Shown piece by piece: positions 1-6,741 of a stretch of DNA of 14,362 nt. This DNA is from Planctomycetaceae bacterium. GTDB taxonomy: Bacteria > Planctomycetota > Phycisphaerae > Phycisphaerales > SM1A02. The number at the start of each line of letters is the position of its first letter. The first letter of the stretch is position 1. The notes below the pieces were generated by a model. The model was not told the DNA's origin, made no database searches, and saw only the letters and a program-made list of their open reading frames with translations. The stretch lies in NCBI GenBank assembly GCA_027488265.1, contig JAIYCA010000340.1, forward strand, positions 1-14,362. The letters are read 5' to 3'. The translations under genes were made by a program, and so were the position numbers.

Positions 1-1
1 C

Positions 2-493
2 ACGCCGCCACTTGCAGCGATCACGTCGATTGCGGACGGTCAGCTCTACCCCATGACTGGTGACACGGTCTTCCCGTTGCGTGCGGTTGTGACCGACGCT
101 GAGCACGATGCGGCCAACCGCACCTGCGCATGGACGACGATTCTTCATCACAACGAGCATGAGCACAGCGAGCCGACGGATCTAGCTTGCGCGACGACCA
201 CGCTGATTTCACCGCTCGGCTGTGGTGTCGACACCTACGCATTCGAGATCGTGTTCACCGTCACGGATGCTGCAGGGCTTTCGGCGACCGATCGCGCTTG
301 GCTGTATCCCGATTGCGACGGAGTGCTCGCATGCGCGGGCGATTCCGATGGCAACGGCACCGTCGATGCGACCGACCTCGCAAACGTGCTCTCCAATTGG
401 GGATTCGGTGGCATGACCGACTTCGATCGCTCTGGATCAACCGACGCGAGTGACTTGAGCATCCTGCTCAGCGCATGGAGCCCGTGCAAGTAG
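2..493 (+). CDS. C-terminal part of a secreted protein with PKD-like domain and dockerin-type tail (glucose/sorbosone dehydrogenase-like?)
   Basis: Only the last 163 residues are in the window; the frame is open through the left edge, so the start lies outside. Visible residues about 1-105 look like an Ig/PKD-type beta domain (DGQLYP, VVTDAEHD, FTVTDAAGLSATD) with a His-rich LHHNEHEH segment near 48-55. From memory, that combination occurs at the C-terminus of secreted PQQ-type glucose/sorbosone dehydrogenase-like proteins of planctomycetes and Bacteroidetes; the catalytic part is not visible, so the enzyme name is a guess. Residues about 114-161 hold two dockerin-like calcium loops, GDSDGNGTVDATDL and DFDRSGSTDASDL, each followed by a short helix (LANVLSNWG, LSILLSAWSPC). 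This tail is frequent on exported Phycisphaerae proteins. Several paired cysteines also fit a secreted protein. It converges on the GYF_2 gene with only 18 bases between the stops. Confidence 0.75.
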   Translation, partial: TPPLAAITSIADGQLYPMTGDTVFPLRAVVTDAEHDAANRTCAWTTILHHNEHEHSEPTDLACATTTLISPLGCGVDTYAFEIVFTVTDAAGLSATDRAWLYPDCDGVLACAGDSDGNGTVDATDLANVLSNWGFGGMTDFDRSGSTDASDLSILLSAWSPCK

Positions 494-511
494 CGCGGTG
501 ACCGCGGCTCA

Positions 512-1252
512 TCAACGAATGAACTGAATGATCCACGGATACCGAAACGGTACGCCGTTTGTTGCCGCCATCAATCCGCGAATGCCAACGACCACGCAAT
601 ACACAAAGAGCGCAGCCGAAATCGCGATTCCGATGAATGGCCCGATGATGATGATCGCGCAGACGAACGAGACCGCCGCTGCGATCACAACGCCAAGCCC
701 GAGCGTGAGCAGGCAGTTCATTGTTTGACGCGCTTCTGCCACGATGCGCTGATTGGACGCGCCGAGTCCCCAGACGATGCCAACTCCAATGAACGCGAAG
801 ATGTTCGTAAGTGGCGCGGTGAGCACCGCGATTCGACAGAGAATCTCTGCGACGCGAGGGTCGAGCGTCATCGGCATAGAAGACGGTGTAGGAGGCGGTG
901 CAGAGGCCGATGCCGCAGGACTCGGCGGAACTGCCGAGATAGGTGGGGTTGTCGGTGGGCTTGATGGTGTGCGAACTCTGGGCGCTTCGGATCCTGACGC
1001 GGACGCTGATGCCGACGCTGGGTCTGAAGAAGATCCAGATGCCGACACGCTCGTTTCAGGCACAGGCAGCAGCCCCGCAACCGAAGATGCCGCGACCCAC
1101 CGAGACAGAATTGGATCATGCACCCATGTCGCGCTCGTGATCGAACCAATCGCGGCGAGTCGCTTGAGCTCGATGAAATCCACCGGCCCCAATGTCTTGC
1201 CGTCGTGCGACCAATGCCATTGCGCTCGTGAATCGGTTGGGTCTGTGTTCAT
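512..1252 (-). CDS. GYF_2 domain plus DUF4870-like membrane protein
   Basis: A 246-residue protein of unknown function. Residues about 10-62 match the GYF_2 pattern (WHWSHDGKTLGPVDFIEL, then ATWVHDPILSRWVAA), a small module thought to bind proline-rich peptides. A low-complexity Ser/Ala/Pro linker spans about 67-128. The C-terminal part (about 133-246) has hydrophobic helices near 145-163, 180-200 and 205-228 and ends in FRYPWIIQFIR, which resembles the end of DUF4870/TIC20-like small membrane proteins. I place the start at the ATG at 1250-1252, because the GYF_2 fold begins soon after it; the upstream extension from 1312 is basic, low in complexity and unlike the family. The ribosome binding site is weak. 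It is divergent from the PEP-CTERM-like gene at 1483. GYF_2 with a membrane domain is common in planctomycetes; a role in protein-protein contact at the membrane is inference. Confidence 0.82.
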   Translation of the reverse strand: MNTDPTDSRAQWHWSHDGKTLGPVDFIELKRLAAIGSITSATWVHDPILSRWVAASSVAGLLPVPETSVSASGSSSDPASASASASGSEAPRVRTPSSPPTTPPISAVPPSPAASASAPPPTPSSMPMTLDPRVAEILCRIAVLTAPLTNIFAFIGVGIVWGLGASNQRIVAEARQTMNCLLTLGLGVVIAAAVSFVCAIIIIGPFIGIAISAALFVYCVVVGIRGLMAATNGVPFRYPWIIQFIR

Positions 1253-1482
1253 GGTGTGATCTCGTGTTTGCTCGCGACGAGGATTGAAGGCCCGTCCACG
1301 GTGCGACAACACCGTTGCAGCCGCCCGCGAAGAAAAATCATCTCAAAATTTTTGTGCTTGGAATTTCTGCCAGCGTTTGAGAGTTGACGCGCGCCGTGTT
1401 GTAGGTTGCATCCCGCCGCGACGCGAGGTGCGTTGCAGCACAGTCACATGCCGGGCGTTGTCCCGGGGAGAGGAAGGATCGG
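1253..1482. promoter_or_regulatory. Divergent intergenic region, largest non-coding gap in the window
   Basis: This 230-base gap separates two divergent genes and must carry both 5' regions. It has a locally AT-rich patch at about 1331-1368 that includes the near-palindrome CAAAATTTTTG, which stands out in this GC-rich DNA. A weak sigma70-like pair for the rightward gene could be TTGACG at 1384-1389 and TTGCAT at 1406-1411, with a 16-base spacer. Just before the ribosome binding site lies a small stem, CCGGG 1451-1455 with CCCGG 1462-1466. None of these is strong alone, and planctomycete promoters often do not match the E. coli consensus. Confidence 0.3.
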
Positions 1483-2181
1483 ATGAACGTCTTCAAGACG
1501 GCAGTTGTCGCATGGACACGAGGTGCTCGGGCAACCAAGGCGAAGGGGTCGAGTGTCGCGCGATTGGCCGCACTTGCAAGCGCAAGCATGGGGCTCGGGT
1601 GGTGCACCCTCGCGCATGGCGAGGTCATCGCCGCGTGGAACATGAACGGTTTCGTGCCAGGTTCCGCAGGGGCGATTGCTGCCTCGACCGGTATCGGCTC
1701 GGTCGATGTGACCCCATTTGGCGACGGCGTGGGCACGCTCCTTGGCACGAGTTTGGGAGCCCTGGAGGGTGACATCGCGGGCGATTCGCTTTCGATTGCC
1801 GGAAACAGCTACAACGGCTTGTCGCTGACGTTCGGCTTCGACGCTTCGATGCATCGCGATTTGTCGGTGAGTTTCGCGGTTCGCCGCTCGTCGACAGGCT
1901 TCGCAACCAATCGGATCGAGTGGTGGTCGGGCTCCAAGTGGACGACCCTCGCGACGTTCGGCGCGAGCACCACCACGTGGGATCTTCGCTCGTTTGACTT
2001 CAGCGCCGTCGACGCGATGGATGGCCAGTACGGACTGTTCCGCTTCGTCTTGGATGGCGCAACAGGTTCCTCCGGCAGCATTCGTTTCGACAACGTTGCC
2101 TTCAGTGGAACCGTGCTGCCTGCGCCGGGCGCAGTAGCGCTGCTCGGTCTCGCTGGGGTTGTCGCTCGACGCCGCCGCTAA
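1483..2181 (+). CDS. Secreted protein with PEP-CTERM-like C-terminal sorting signal
   Basis: A 232-residue exported protein of unknown specific function. The ATG at 1483 follows a good Shine-Dalgarno, AGGAAGG at 1471-1477. The signal peptide has an unusually long basic n-region (about 1-27), a hydrophobic stretch near 28-43 and a likely cleavage after AHG at 46. The mature part is Gly/Ser/Thr-rich and beta-strand-like, with an internal region WWSGSKWTTLATF...TTWDLRSFDFSAVDA and IRFDNVAFSGT near the end. That pattern resembles 'choice-of-anchor' beta-sandwich ectodomains seen in planctomycetes. The last 22 residues form the sorting tail: PAPG, a hydrophobic helix AVALLGLAGVVA, and RRRRR. In the known PEP-CTERM system such tails are processed by exosortase; here PAPG replaces PEP, so I call it PEP-CTERM-like. 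It appears monocistronic and ends before a strong stem-loop. Confidence 0.85.
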   Translation: MNVFKTAVVAWTRGARATKAKGSSVARLAALASASMGLGWCTLAHGEVIAAWNMNGFVPGSAGAIAASTGIGSVDVTPFGDGVGTLLGTSLGALEGDIAGDSLSIAGNSYNGLSLTFGFDASMHRDLSVSFAVRRSSTGFATNRIEWWSGSKWTTLATFGASTTTWDLRSFDFSAVDAMDGQYGLFRFVLDGATGSSGSIRFDNVAFSGTVLPAPGAVALLGLAGVVARRRR

Positions 2182-2193
2182 ACCAACGTGCCG

Positions 2194-2214
2194 AACTTGA
2201 ACAGTACTCAAGTT
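2194..2214 (+). terminator. Small stem-loop after the PEP-CTERM-like gene
   Basis: AACTTGA (2194-2200) and TCAAGTT (2208-2214) pair perfectly around a 7-base loop, 13 bases after the stop codon at 2179-2181. No T-tract follows. It may assist termination or protect the 3' end together with the stronger hairpin at 2231. Confidence 0.3.
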
Positions 2215-2230
2215 GCGTGGGGGAAAGATC

Positions 2231-2261
2231 GCAGGGGCCGGCGTAGCGCGCCGGCCCCTGC
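2231..2261. terminator. Strong 13-bp stem-loop between convergent genes, probable bidirectional terminator
   Basis: The arms 2231-2243 (GCAGGGGCCGGCG) and 2249-2261 are perfect reverse complements around a 5-base loop, TAGCG. The stem lies between the convergent ends of the PEP-CTERM-like gene (stop 2181) and the last gene of the leftward six-gene cluster (stop 2312). On the leftward strand it is followed by GATCTTTCCC, a modest T-rich run; on the rightward strand there is no T-tract. Termination of both transcripts is the simplest reading. Confidence 0.6.
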
Positions 2262-2311
2262 GGGGTACTCAACATCAGTGCCCTTTCAGCGGCTGCCCCG
2301 CTGCGAACCCA

Positions 2312-3565
2312 TCACGGGCTCAACCCAAGCCAATCGTTGAAGAGGAAATCAAAGCGCCCGACGAGGAGCGTGATACGTCCCATGACCGTGAAACCGAACG
2401 CAGCACCGAATGTGATCATCAGGAACCAAACGCCAACGCGTGCGGTCTTGCCCACGACTCCCTTGTGTTCAAGCGAGAAGAAGAAGTACACCAACACCGT
2501 GATCACGCCAACAACACCCAAGATCCCCGCGAGCGTTCCACCGAGGTCAAACGCGCTGCCAGCGGCCGCGCCTTCGGCCGAAGACGACGTGTACGCCACC
2601 AGCGGTTTCATGGTCGCAGCGATCTGTGCCATGAAGTCTGCCTCGATCGATGCCGTGAGTCGCATGCCGGCAAACGTGCCAATCACGACCGCGAGCGGCC
2701 ACACCGCAATCCACGCGCCTCGCGGAGCGAGTCGCCAAAGAAGCATCATGCCGAGCGCGAGCGGAATGAGTGCGAGCAGGAAATCCTTCCCTGGATGCTC
2801 TGATGGTGCGAGCCCTGGCAGCATCGTCGCGCGAACGAGGTCCGGCGCGAGCTTCGCAAAGAGATCAGGCACAAGCGTGCTCCAGAACGCAACGAGCATC
2901 CAATACGCCGCAGAAACACCAATCAAGATCGACTCGACAACCTTGTAGAACGGGTTGTCACGCACGAGAAAGGAGAAGATGCCCAGTGTCAGCAGCGCAG
3001 CGATCCAGATGCCAATCGAGTCACGCGGGCTCGCCACAATTCGAGTGGACTCAACCACCTTGAGGGCGTTCATACGAGCGGCTTCGCGTGCTTCGAACTC
3101 CTCACGCGTCAGCCCGGTCGGATCGGTCGGCGCTGAGAGTTTCTCCGCGTCGCTTTCAAGTGCGGCGATCTGCTCGCGCGCCTTCTTGGGATCGACCTTC
3201 GCACGCTCGTCCCAGACCTCGGTTGCAACACCTTCCACACGGCGAAGCTCGCCGCTTTTGAAACGAGGATCATCCAACTCAACCCACACACGTGTGGTCG
3301 GGGCATTTTCTTGTTCGAGGCTCGTCGGCGCGACGGTCTCGGCACTCTGCACGTCCGTCGACGTCCCTTGGGTCGTCGGCGCAGGAACCACTTCCGCCAA
3401 CACTCGCGTTTCCGTCACAACTTCAACGTACGCCTCTGCCAATGGGCCGGGGCGCCAAAGCTTGCCCGCAAAAATCCCCACTGCTCCGAAGATGAGCAAC
3501 GCAATCCAAAGGCGAGTGTCGCTCTTTGGTGCGCCACTTGATTGCTGTGCGCGATCTGCACTCAT
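2312..3565 (-). CDS. Multi-spanning membrane protein, last gene of the six-gene cluster
   Basis: A 417-residue integral membrane protein of no recognised family. I choose the ATG at 3563-3565: it overlaps the stop of the upstream gene as ATGA and has an AGGGAG ribosome binding site 8 bases upstream; the longer reading from 3583 would use TTG. Hydrophobic helices are seen at about 18-34, 184-201, 209-235, 261-278, 284-301, 343-364 and 376-400. Between helices 1 and 2 lies a 150-residue soluble region. Its first part is Thr/Val/Pro-rich (about 40-95); its second is charged and helical (about 115-170, e.g. KKAREQIAALESDAEKL), perhaps coiled-coil. By the positive-inside rule this region would face the periplasm. 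The overlap implies translational coupling to the protein encoded at 3562-4470. I do not know its function; a transport or scaffold role in a membrane complex is inference. Confidence 0.85.
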   Translation of the reverse strand: MSADRAQQSSGAPKSDTRLWIALLIFGAVGIFAGKLWRPGPLAEAYVEVVTETRVLAEVVPAPTTQGTSTDVQSAETVAPTSLEQENAPTTRVWVELDDPRFKSGELRRVEGVATEVWDERAKVDPKKAREQIAALESDAEKLSAPTDPTGLTREEFEAREAARMNALKVVESTRIVASPRDSIGIWIAALLTLGIFSFLVRDNPFYKVVESILIGVSAAYWMLVAFWSTLVPDLFAKLAPDLVRATMLPGLAPSEHPGKDFLLALIPLALGMMLLWRLAPRGAWIAVWPLAVVIGTFAGMRLTASIEADFMAQIAATMKPLVAYTSSSAEGAAAGSAFDLGGTLAGILGVVGVITVLVYFFFSLEHKGVVGKTARVGVWFLMITFGAAFGFTVMGRITLLVGRFDFLFNDWLGLSP

Positions 3566-4470
3566 CGAGCGGCTCCCTTCCAACCTCGAGCAGCAAGCAT
3601 CGAGACATTTCCGAGCACAATCAAACCAATCAGAAGGAGGTGCGCCACAAACTGCGGACCCATCCGCTCTCGACCGAGCGCAAGTCGATCCGCCGACCGA
3701 GTCACTGGATACTTCTCCGTCACAAGCATCTCGTATTCCGCGGCGCCTTTAATCGCGATCAGCATGCCTTCCATTTGCTTCGGGTAGTACGGGAGCAGTT
3801 GGCTTGATTGCACACCGGTCGTTCCTGCAACGAACTTGAACGCGTCGGGCATCGCGCTGTCTCCGTACTGCACCCACTGTTGAGCACCTGGAGTTCCCGC
3901 CGAGATACTCGCGATCAACTGGAAGTCGCCAATCGTGCGAACACCCTCGAGAAGCGGGATTTGTGTGATCGGCTTCCCCGAAGCGTCAGCGGCGTACGCC
4001 TCTGCGATCGAAGTCGACATCAGTTTGATCACGCCCTCGTTGCCCGTTTTGAAACCGAGTTGTACGTAATCAACACCCTCGACCTTCTCGGGGTGGTACT
4101 CGAGCAAGATGTCGCGAATCGCGTCGTCGGCGAGCTGCTTGCCAAGCGGCCAAAGCGCCATCAGCGCAATGCGATGACCCTTCGAGGCGCAGTGATGAAG
4201 GACGGCGTTCGCCATCGGCTCGAGTTCTGCAGCACTCGCGGGGTCAAAGTCGTAGGCGATGAGGACGCGTGAGCCAGGAGGAATCGATTCGATCGCATCG
4301 AACGTCGCTTGGGCCATGCGGCCTGGGACTTCAGGAAATCGAAGCCGTGCGAGCATCGGGGCCGCGATCGCGACTGCGACCGCGAGGTAAATCCAACGGC
4401 GATCAATCTGCCCCATGCGGATGAGGAACCCGCGAATGCCGGGAGGAAGTTGTTCGTTGCGCTGCTTCAT
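3562..4470 (-). CDS. Membrane protein anchored at both ends with a periplasmic alpha/beta-like domain
   Basis: A 302-residue protein of unknown function, starting at the ATG at 4468-4470; no clear Shine-Dalgarno precedes it. One helix lies near 26-43 and another near 274-294. The N-terminal arm is basic (RIRR-like spacing, DRRW) and the C-terminus ends ARGWKGAAR, so both ends should be cytoplasmic and the 230-residue middle periplasmic. That middle begins with an alternating strand/helix pattern: SRVLIAYDFDPAS, MANAVLHHCASKGHRIALMALWP, VDYVQLGFKTGNEGVIKLM. This suggests a Rossmann-like or related alpha/beta fold, but no catalytic motif is evident. A later segment, AGTTGVQSSQLLPYYPKQ, is probably a conserved loop region. 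Its stop overlaps the start of the next gene by 4 bases (ATGA), so the two products are probably made together in similar amounts. No signal peptidase site is seen; helix 1 is read as a signal anchor. Confidence 0.85.
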   Translation of the reverse strand: MKQRNEQLPPGIRGFLIRMGQIDRRWIYLAVAVAIAAPMLARLRFPEVPGRMAQATFDAIESIPPGSRVLIAYDFDPASAAELEPMANAVLHHCASKGHRIALMALWPLGKQLADDAIRDILLEYHPEKVEGVDYVQLGFKTGNEGVIKLMSTSIAEAYAADASGKPITQIPLLEGVRTIGDFQLIASISAGTPGAQQWVQYGDSAMPDAFKFVAGTTGVQSSQLLPYYPKQMEGMLIAIKGAAEYEMLVTEKYPVTRSADRLALGRERMGPQFVAHLLLIGLIVLGNVSMLAARGWKGAAR

Positions 4471-4591
4471 TGGTTCAGTTCAGGAACGGCGTATCGAGAG
4501 GAGGTCAGCATCACGAAGCGGAATCGATGAAGTAGACGAGTACGGGCGAAGTCAGGCTTTCGTGGGCGGCCTTCGGTTCAAAAGCTGCGAC

Positions 4592-5293
4592 TCACCCCTT
4601 GGAAAGCGCGCTGCGATCGATGCCCAGGATGAGTCGAAGACTGGTCGCCGCTGTACCCAGCGCGATGCCAATCAAGATCGCGCGCATGCCAGCGGTTTGG
4701 AACACCTCGGTCACGATCGCTTTCAACGACTCCGCACGGAGGAATGCGAAGAAACTGTCTTCAGGAATCCAGTTGGTGAGGAATGCACCCGCCGCGATTT
4801 GAACGAGGAGGATGATGAACGCTGTACCGAGCAAGAGAATCGCTTCGAAGTTCTTCGCGCGGAATGCGCGGAACGCGGCACTCGCCACGTAGAACGCGAG
4901 CAGCGCGAACATCGTCGCGGTCAGCGGCGAGAGCACGTACTCGTATGCCCAACCGTATCCCGCCTGTGTCGAGTCCTGCGAGCCTGCGAGATGGACATCT
5001 GGGTGCTTTGCATCTGGCACCGCGCCCCACTTCGAAAGCCCCACCACCAACATCGCACCGAAACTCACCAAGGTGATCGCGGAGTACGCCCAACCCGGTC
5101 GCTTCGACGAGATCTTCTCGAGGTTCACCGCAAGCAGGTTGCCCGCGCCAAGGACGAACGCGACACCTGCCAGGATGTTGAACCATGAGACGACCTGCTC
5201 GCTCCATGTCTCCGTGATGGGCGAAAAGTACGAGAGGATCAGGATGAGTCCGCTCGCCGAGAGGATCAGTAATGGAATCGTGCGTTGCAGCAT
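4592..5293 (-). CDS. Six-helix integral membrane protein of the cluster
   Basis: A 233-residue, almost wholly membrane-embedded protein of no recognised family. It starts at the ATG at 5291-5293 with no strong ribosome binding site. Hydrophobic helices lie at about 5-22, 37-57, 69-87, 119-141, 149-173 and 201-223. The longest loops are a polar segment near 88-116 (GAVPDAKHPDVHLAGSQD) and an amphipathic one near 175-198 (IPEDSFFAFLRAESLKAIV). Helix 2 contains AGVAFVLGAGNLLAVN, with small residues and an Asn that could pack in a channel or a helix interface. A gap of 84 bases separates it from the DUF6754-type gene upstream and 121 bases from the next gene downstream; neither gap shows an ORF or a clear terminator. 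Its place among membrane partners and a GlmL-type ATPase suggests a membrane subunit of the same complex; this is inference. Confidence 0.85.
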   Translation of the reverse strand: MLQRTIPLLILSASGLILILSYFSPITETWSEQVVSWFNILAGVAFVLGAGNLLAVNLEKISSKRPGWAYSAITLVSFGAMLVVGLSKWGAVPDAKHPDVHLAGSQDSTQAGYGWAYEYVLSPLTATMFALLAFYVASAAFRAFRAKNFEAILLLGTAFIILLVQIAAGAFLTNWIPEDSFFAFLRAESLKAIVTEVFQTAGMRAILIGIALGTAATSLRLILGIDRSALSKG

Positions 5294-5377
5294 CGTTCAG
5301 TCCGTGAGAACCATCATCTTGAAAGGAATGCGCCCTAGGAAGTCCGCACTTCGCGCTGTTTGCGTCACTCGTCCGTA

Positions 5378-6661
5378 TCAGCCACCAAAGAAACCACGCA
5401 TACTCGCGACAGCCGATCCGGCCCACATGCCAAGCGAGCCACCCTCGTTCAGGGCGGCGATCGTGGCAAGTGCGGTTCCAATCAGAATCGCGCCAATCGC
5501 AAACGCCTTTCCGACGTCTTGCCCTTTGATACTTCCGAGTTGATCGCGCTCGCCGGAGAGATAGGCGCTCGCCGCGAAAAACTCTTCACCAATCAACGTG
5601 TAGTCGCACGCCGCCACGAAGAATGGCAACTGTGAGGGCTCGGCGGTGCCGGCGATTTGAATCGCGCCGATGGAGTTCCCGTTCTCCGCGAGCACCAAAC
5701 TTTCCGCGTAGAACGCGCCCATGTAGAAACACGCCGCAGGCTTCTCGCGCATCATGTGCCCCGAGAGGTACGCGACGTAACCGAATTGCTCGTCGGTGAT
5801 GTAGTTGATGTTGCCCTCGGCGTACGTTTCGGGGCGGCCCGCAGCGTGATGCGCCGCTTGCACTTGCTCACGCGCGGCGGTCATCACAATCGATCGGCAG
5901 GTTGGCACTTCAAGTCGCGCGTCGTACTCGGCCGCCGTCTGCGCCACGCGACCGAGGATCGTGAGTCCGGCGATCGTCTGGATGTCGTTCATGTCTTGGA
6001 TGCCTGGCACGAACAACACCGCGCGGCCCATCTCGGTCGCACGACCGACTGCTTCGTCGACCGCGTCGAGCGCAGCGATGCGCCGGATCTTGAGCGGTCG
6101 ACCAGAACGCGCAAGCGCCACCCACACCAGCACCGAGAGCGAAACCACAATCACCGTCAGAAGCAGCGGAAGTCGCTTGAAGGCGAAGAGACTCACCTCT
6201 GGGCGAGCTGGTGCCGACTCGACAAATTCCGAGAGTTCGCCATCGGTACCAAGGATCGAAACCCGCACTCGCGTGTCTTCGTCGCTCGGCACTCCCTTGA
6301 GAACGTACGAGCCGTCGACACCTGCAACGGCATCACGACCCAAGCGCTCGACTTCGATCCAGAGTTCGTTGGCGTTCTTCGCACGCTCAGCAGCGGTCAG
6401 GCTTCGCTCAATCACCACACCGGCGCTTGCCGCTGGATCGGGCGTCTTCCAGAAAACAACGAGTACGCCGCCCGCATCGTCCGGCGCATCTTCAAGACGA
6501 AGATTCTCAGCAGCCGGAGGCATGGGCGATGCGGCAACATCTCGTGCAACAAAGAGCGCCATCGCCACGCACGCAAAAGGCACGCATGCGGCCGCATACT
6601 CGCCCACCCTTTGGAGGAGTCGCACACTCTCTCGCACGACGCTCGTCGATCGTCTTCGCAT
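5378..6661 (-). CDS. FN3-like / DUF6754-type membrane protein
   Basis: A 427-residue protein. I prefer the ATG at 6659-6661, because GGAGG sits 5 bases upstream; an in-frame ATG at 6673 would add four residues. The order is: basic N-terminus (MRRRSTSVVR), helix 1 at about 24-40, an FN3-like beta domain at about 47-155 (PPAAENLRLEDAP, GVLVVFWKTPDP, GVVIERSL, GSYVLKGVPSDEDTRVRVS), helix 2 at about 164-184, a basic stop (RSGRPLKIRR), a conserved soluble domain at about 195-380 (AVLFVPGIQDMNDIQTIAGL, YITDEQFGYVAYLSG, ACFYMGAFYAES, DYTLIGEEFFAASAYLSG), and helix 3 at about 386-404. The soluble part resembles the family I remember as DUF6754; the match is from memory. The positive-inside rule puts FN3 in the periplasm and the conserved domain in the cytoplasm, where it could meet the two soluble cluster proteins. 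Function is unknown. Confidence 0.85.
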   Translation of the reverse strand: MRRRSTSVVRESVRLLQRVGEYAAACVPFACVAMALFVARDVAASPMPPAAENLRLEDAPDDAGGVLVVFWKTPDPAASAGVVIERSLTAAERAKNANELWIEVERLGRDAVAGVDGSYVLKGVPSDEDTRVRVSILGTDGELSEFVESAPARPEVSLFAFKRLPLLLTVIVVSLSVLVWVALARSGRPLKIRRIAALDAVDEAVGRATEMGRAVLFVPGIQDMNDIQTIAGLTILGRVAQTAAEYDARLEVPTCRSIVMTAAREQVQAAHHAAGRPETYAEGNINYITDEQFGYVAYLSGHMMREKPAACFYMGAFYAESLVLAENGNSIGAIQIAGTAEPSQLPFFVAACDYTLIGEEFFAASAYLSGERDQLGSIKGQDVGKAFAIGAILIGTALATIAALNEGGSLGMWAGSAVASMRGFFGG

Positions 6662-6741
6662 ACATGCCTCCATCAGCGGGTGTCGTCTCTCGGCGCGGTC
6701 TTCATATCACCGCGGTATCTCGTAACTTCTTCACGCAGCCA

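Noticed and set aside
494..506. CGCGGTGACCGCG symmetry between the first two convergent genes, considered as a terminator
   Set aside because: The arms leave a one-base centre and there is no T-tract, so a stable hairpin terminator is unlikely.
1444..2211. 255-codon open frame antisense to the PEP-CTERM-like gene
   Set aside because: The + strand gene has a signal peptide, a sorting tail and a strong Shine-Dalgarno. The antisense frame has none of these and runs into the stem-loops.
4471..4591. 121-base gap inside the six-gene cluster, considered as a site for a small gene or internal promoter
   Set aside because: No credible ORF with a ribosome binding site, no clear hairpin and no convincing promoter pair.
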